From Paenibacillus alkalitolerans (GTDB taxonomy: Bacteria; Bacillota; Bacilli; Paenibacillales; YIM-B00363): DNA of 64,000 nucleotides. Below are positions 63,259 to 64,000 of the stretch, piece after piece. Under the pieces are notes generated by a model. It did not search any database. It was not told the DNA's origin and worked only from the letters and a program-made list of their open reading frames with translations. Within the stretch, counting starts at the first letter, position 1. Each line of letters begins with the position of its first letter. The stretch lies in contig NZ_JAEMXM010000004.1 in assembly GCF_016482785.1 (NCBI RefSeq), forward strand, positions 124,001 to 188,000. The letters are read 5' to 3'. The position numbers and the translations under genes are program-made.

Positions 63259-64000
63259 TTGGACGAAAAGTTACTGGAAAAGCTGGAATATCATAAAATT
63301 TTAAATACATTGGCGCAGCATGCCGCTACGTCGATCGGCAAAGCGTTCGCGGAAGGGCTGCGTCCGAGCGGCGATTTGGCGGAAGTCCGGCACAGGCTGC
63401 TGGGAACCGACGAGGCGGTGACGATCGACCGCATGAAGGGACAAGCTCCGCTGGGAGGCGTTTCGGATATTCGGGCCTCATTAAAGCGGTCCGTCATCGG
63501 CGGGACGTTGAACGCTTCGGAACTGCTCGATATCGCCAATACGGTGTTGGGCGGAAGAAGGGTGAAGCGTTTCGTCGATTCGTTCCGGGAGAAGCATGAA
63601 GCGCCTATTCTCGGAGCGCTATGCGACGCGGTTCAAGAGCTGAGGGAGGTCGAGGATCAAATCCGGCGCTGTATCGACGACAACGGCGTTGTTGTGGATA
63701 CGGCCAGCGACGACCTGCTGCGCATCCGGCGCGAGCTGCGGACGGGGGAAGCGCGCGTGCGCGAGAAGCTGGAATCGATCGTACGCAGCTCATCCGCCCA
63801 GAAGATGCTGCAGGATGCTATCGTGACGATGCGCAACGACCGGTTCGTCATCCCGGTAAAGCAAGAATACAGAGGAGCATTCGGTGGAATCGTGCACGAT
63901 CAGTCTTCTTCGGGAGCTACATTATTCATTGAGCCGGAGGCTGTCGTAACGTTAAACAATAGGCTGCGGGAGCTGAAAATTCAAGAGGAGCGGGAAATCG
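63259..64000 (+). CDS. mutS2: MutS2 (5' part, runs past the window end)
   Basis: At least 247 aa, TTG start after GGGGAGGCG. DEKLLEKLEYHKILNTLAQH, then LGGVSDIRASLKRSVIGGTL, NDRFVIPVKQEYRGAFGGIV and HDQSSSGATLFIEPEAVVTL are the N-terminal core of MutS2. The full protein (about 780 aa) has an ATPase and a Smr nuclease end. In Bacillus it rescues collided ribosomes and affects recombination. The frame is open to base 64,000. Confidence 0.95.
   Translation, partial: MDEKLLEKLEYHKILNTLAQHAATSIGKAFAEGLRPSGDLAEVRHRLLGTDEAVTIDRMKGQAPLGGVSDIRASLKRSVIGGTLNASELLDIANTVLGGRRVKRFVDSFREKHEAPILGALCDAVQELREVEDQIRRCIDDNGVVVDTASDDLLRIRRELRTGEARVREKLESIVRSSSAQKMLQDAIVTMRNDRFVIPVKQEYRGAFGGIVHDQSSSGATLFIEPEAVVTLNNRLRELKIQEEREI

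Overview
The window looks like a chromosome segment of a spore-forming, moderately GC-rich Firmicute, most likely family Paenibacillaceae (Paenibacillus or Cohnella type). The evidence is strong Shine-Dalgarno sites with frequent TTG/GTG starts, an alpha/beta-type SASP gene, a T-box-controlled pheS-pheT pair, a ZapA homologue and MutS2. About 83% of the window (1 to ~52,917) is one prophage. Its left end lies outside the window and no integrase is visible. Its right end is marked by the 3' half of a tRNA-Gly(CCC) gene at 52,872-52,917, a probable attachment site.

Prophage layout, left to right. (i) 1-15.3 kb: early genes, namely an excisionase-like HTH protein, many very small proteins, an AbrB-type regulator with a Cys4 tail, a hairpin-rich untranslated segment, an SNF2-type helicase, a Toprim protein, a family B DNA polymerase fused in frame to an ERF-like annealing protein, a YqaJ exonuclease, an SSB-like protein, a VRR-NUC nuclease and a D5-type primase-helicase followed by GGGACA iterons (probable origin). 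(ii) 15.3-19.9 kb: a sigma-region-4-like late activator, five TGCCG repeats at an exact 11-bp period in front of a probable late promoter, then small accessory genes. These include an HNH/P-loop fusion and a protein whose C-terminus resembles the Acb2 anti-CBASS family. (iii) 19.9-27.1 kb: an HK97-type head module (terminase, portal, protease, capsid, connectors). (iv) 27.1-38.6 kb: a PBSX/XkdK-XkdU-type contractile tail module with a -1 frameshift tail chaperone, so the phage is a mosaic myovirus. (v) 38.6-44.4 kb: receptor/glycan enzymes (an SGNH hydrolase on the tail, a secreted SGNH paralogue, a beta-helix protein), holin and amidase endolysin. (vi) 44.4-52.9 kb: lysogenic-conversion and control genes. 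These are a secreted NucB-type nuclease with a YHYH partner, a RadC/XRE divergent switch with three operators, an AT-rich three-gene cassette ending in a restriction-like nuclease (candidate defence system), a LexA-box-controlled YolD pair, a GEMM-I (c-di-GMP) riboswitch, and a divergent pair that looks like a phage repressor split into separate HTH and S24-like genes.

Host part, 52.9-64 kb: small spore/unknown genes, an ATP-dependent DNA ligase, a TauE/SafE transporter, T-box-pheS-pheT, zapA, an SDR oxidoreductase, a cupredoxin lipoprotein, a four-TM YvlD-like protein and the start of mutS2.

The most unusual features are the three-gene cassette at 47.7-50.05 kb, the riboswitch that points into the 3' end of the repressor-like gene, the Acb2-like fusion, two in-frame gene fusions that each keep an internal ribosome-binding site, and repeated domain shuffling in the tail genes. 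All calls come from reading the sequence; no database search was run.
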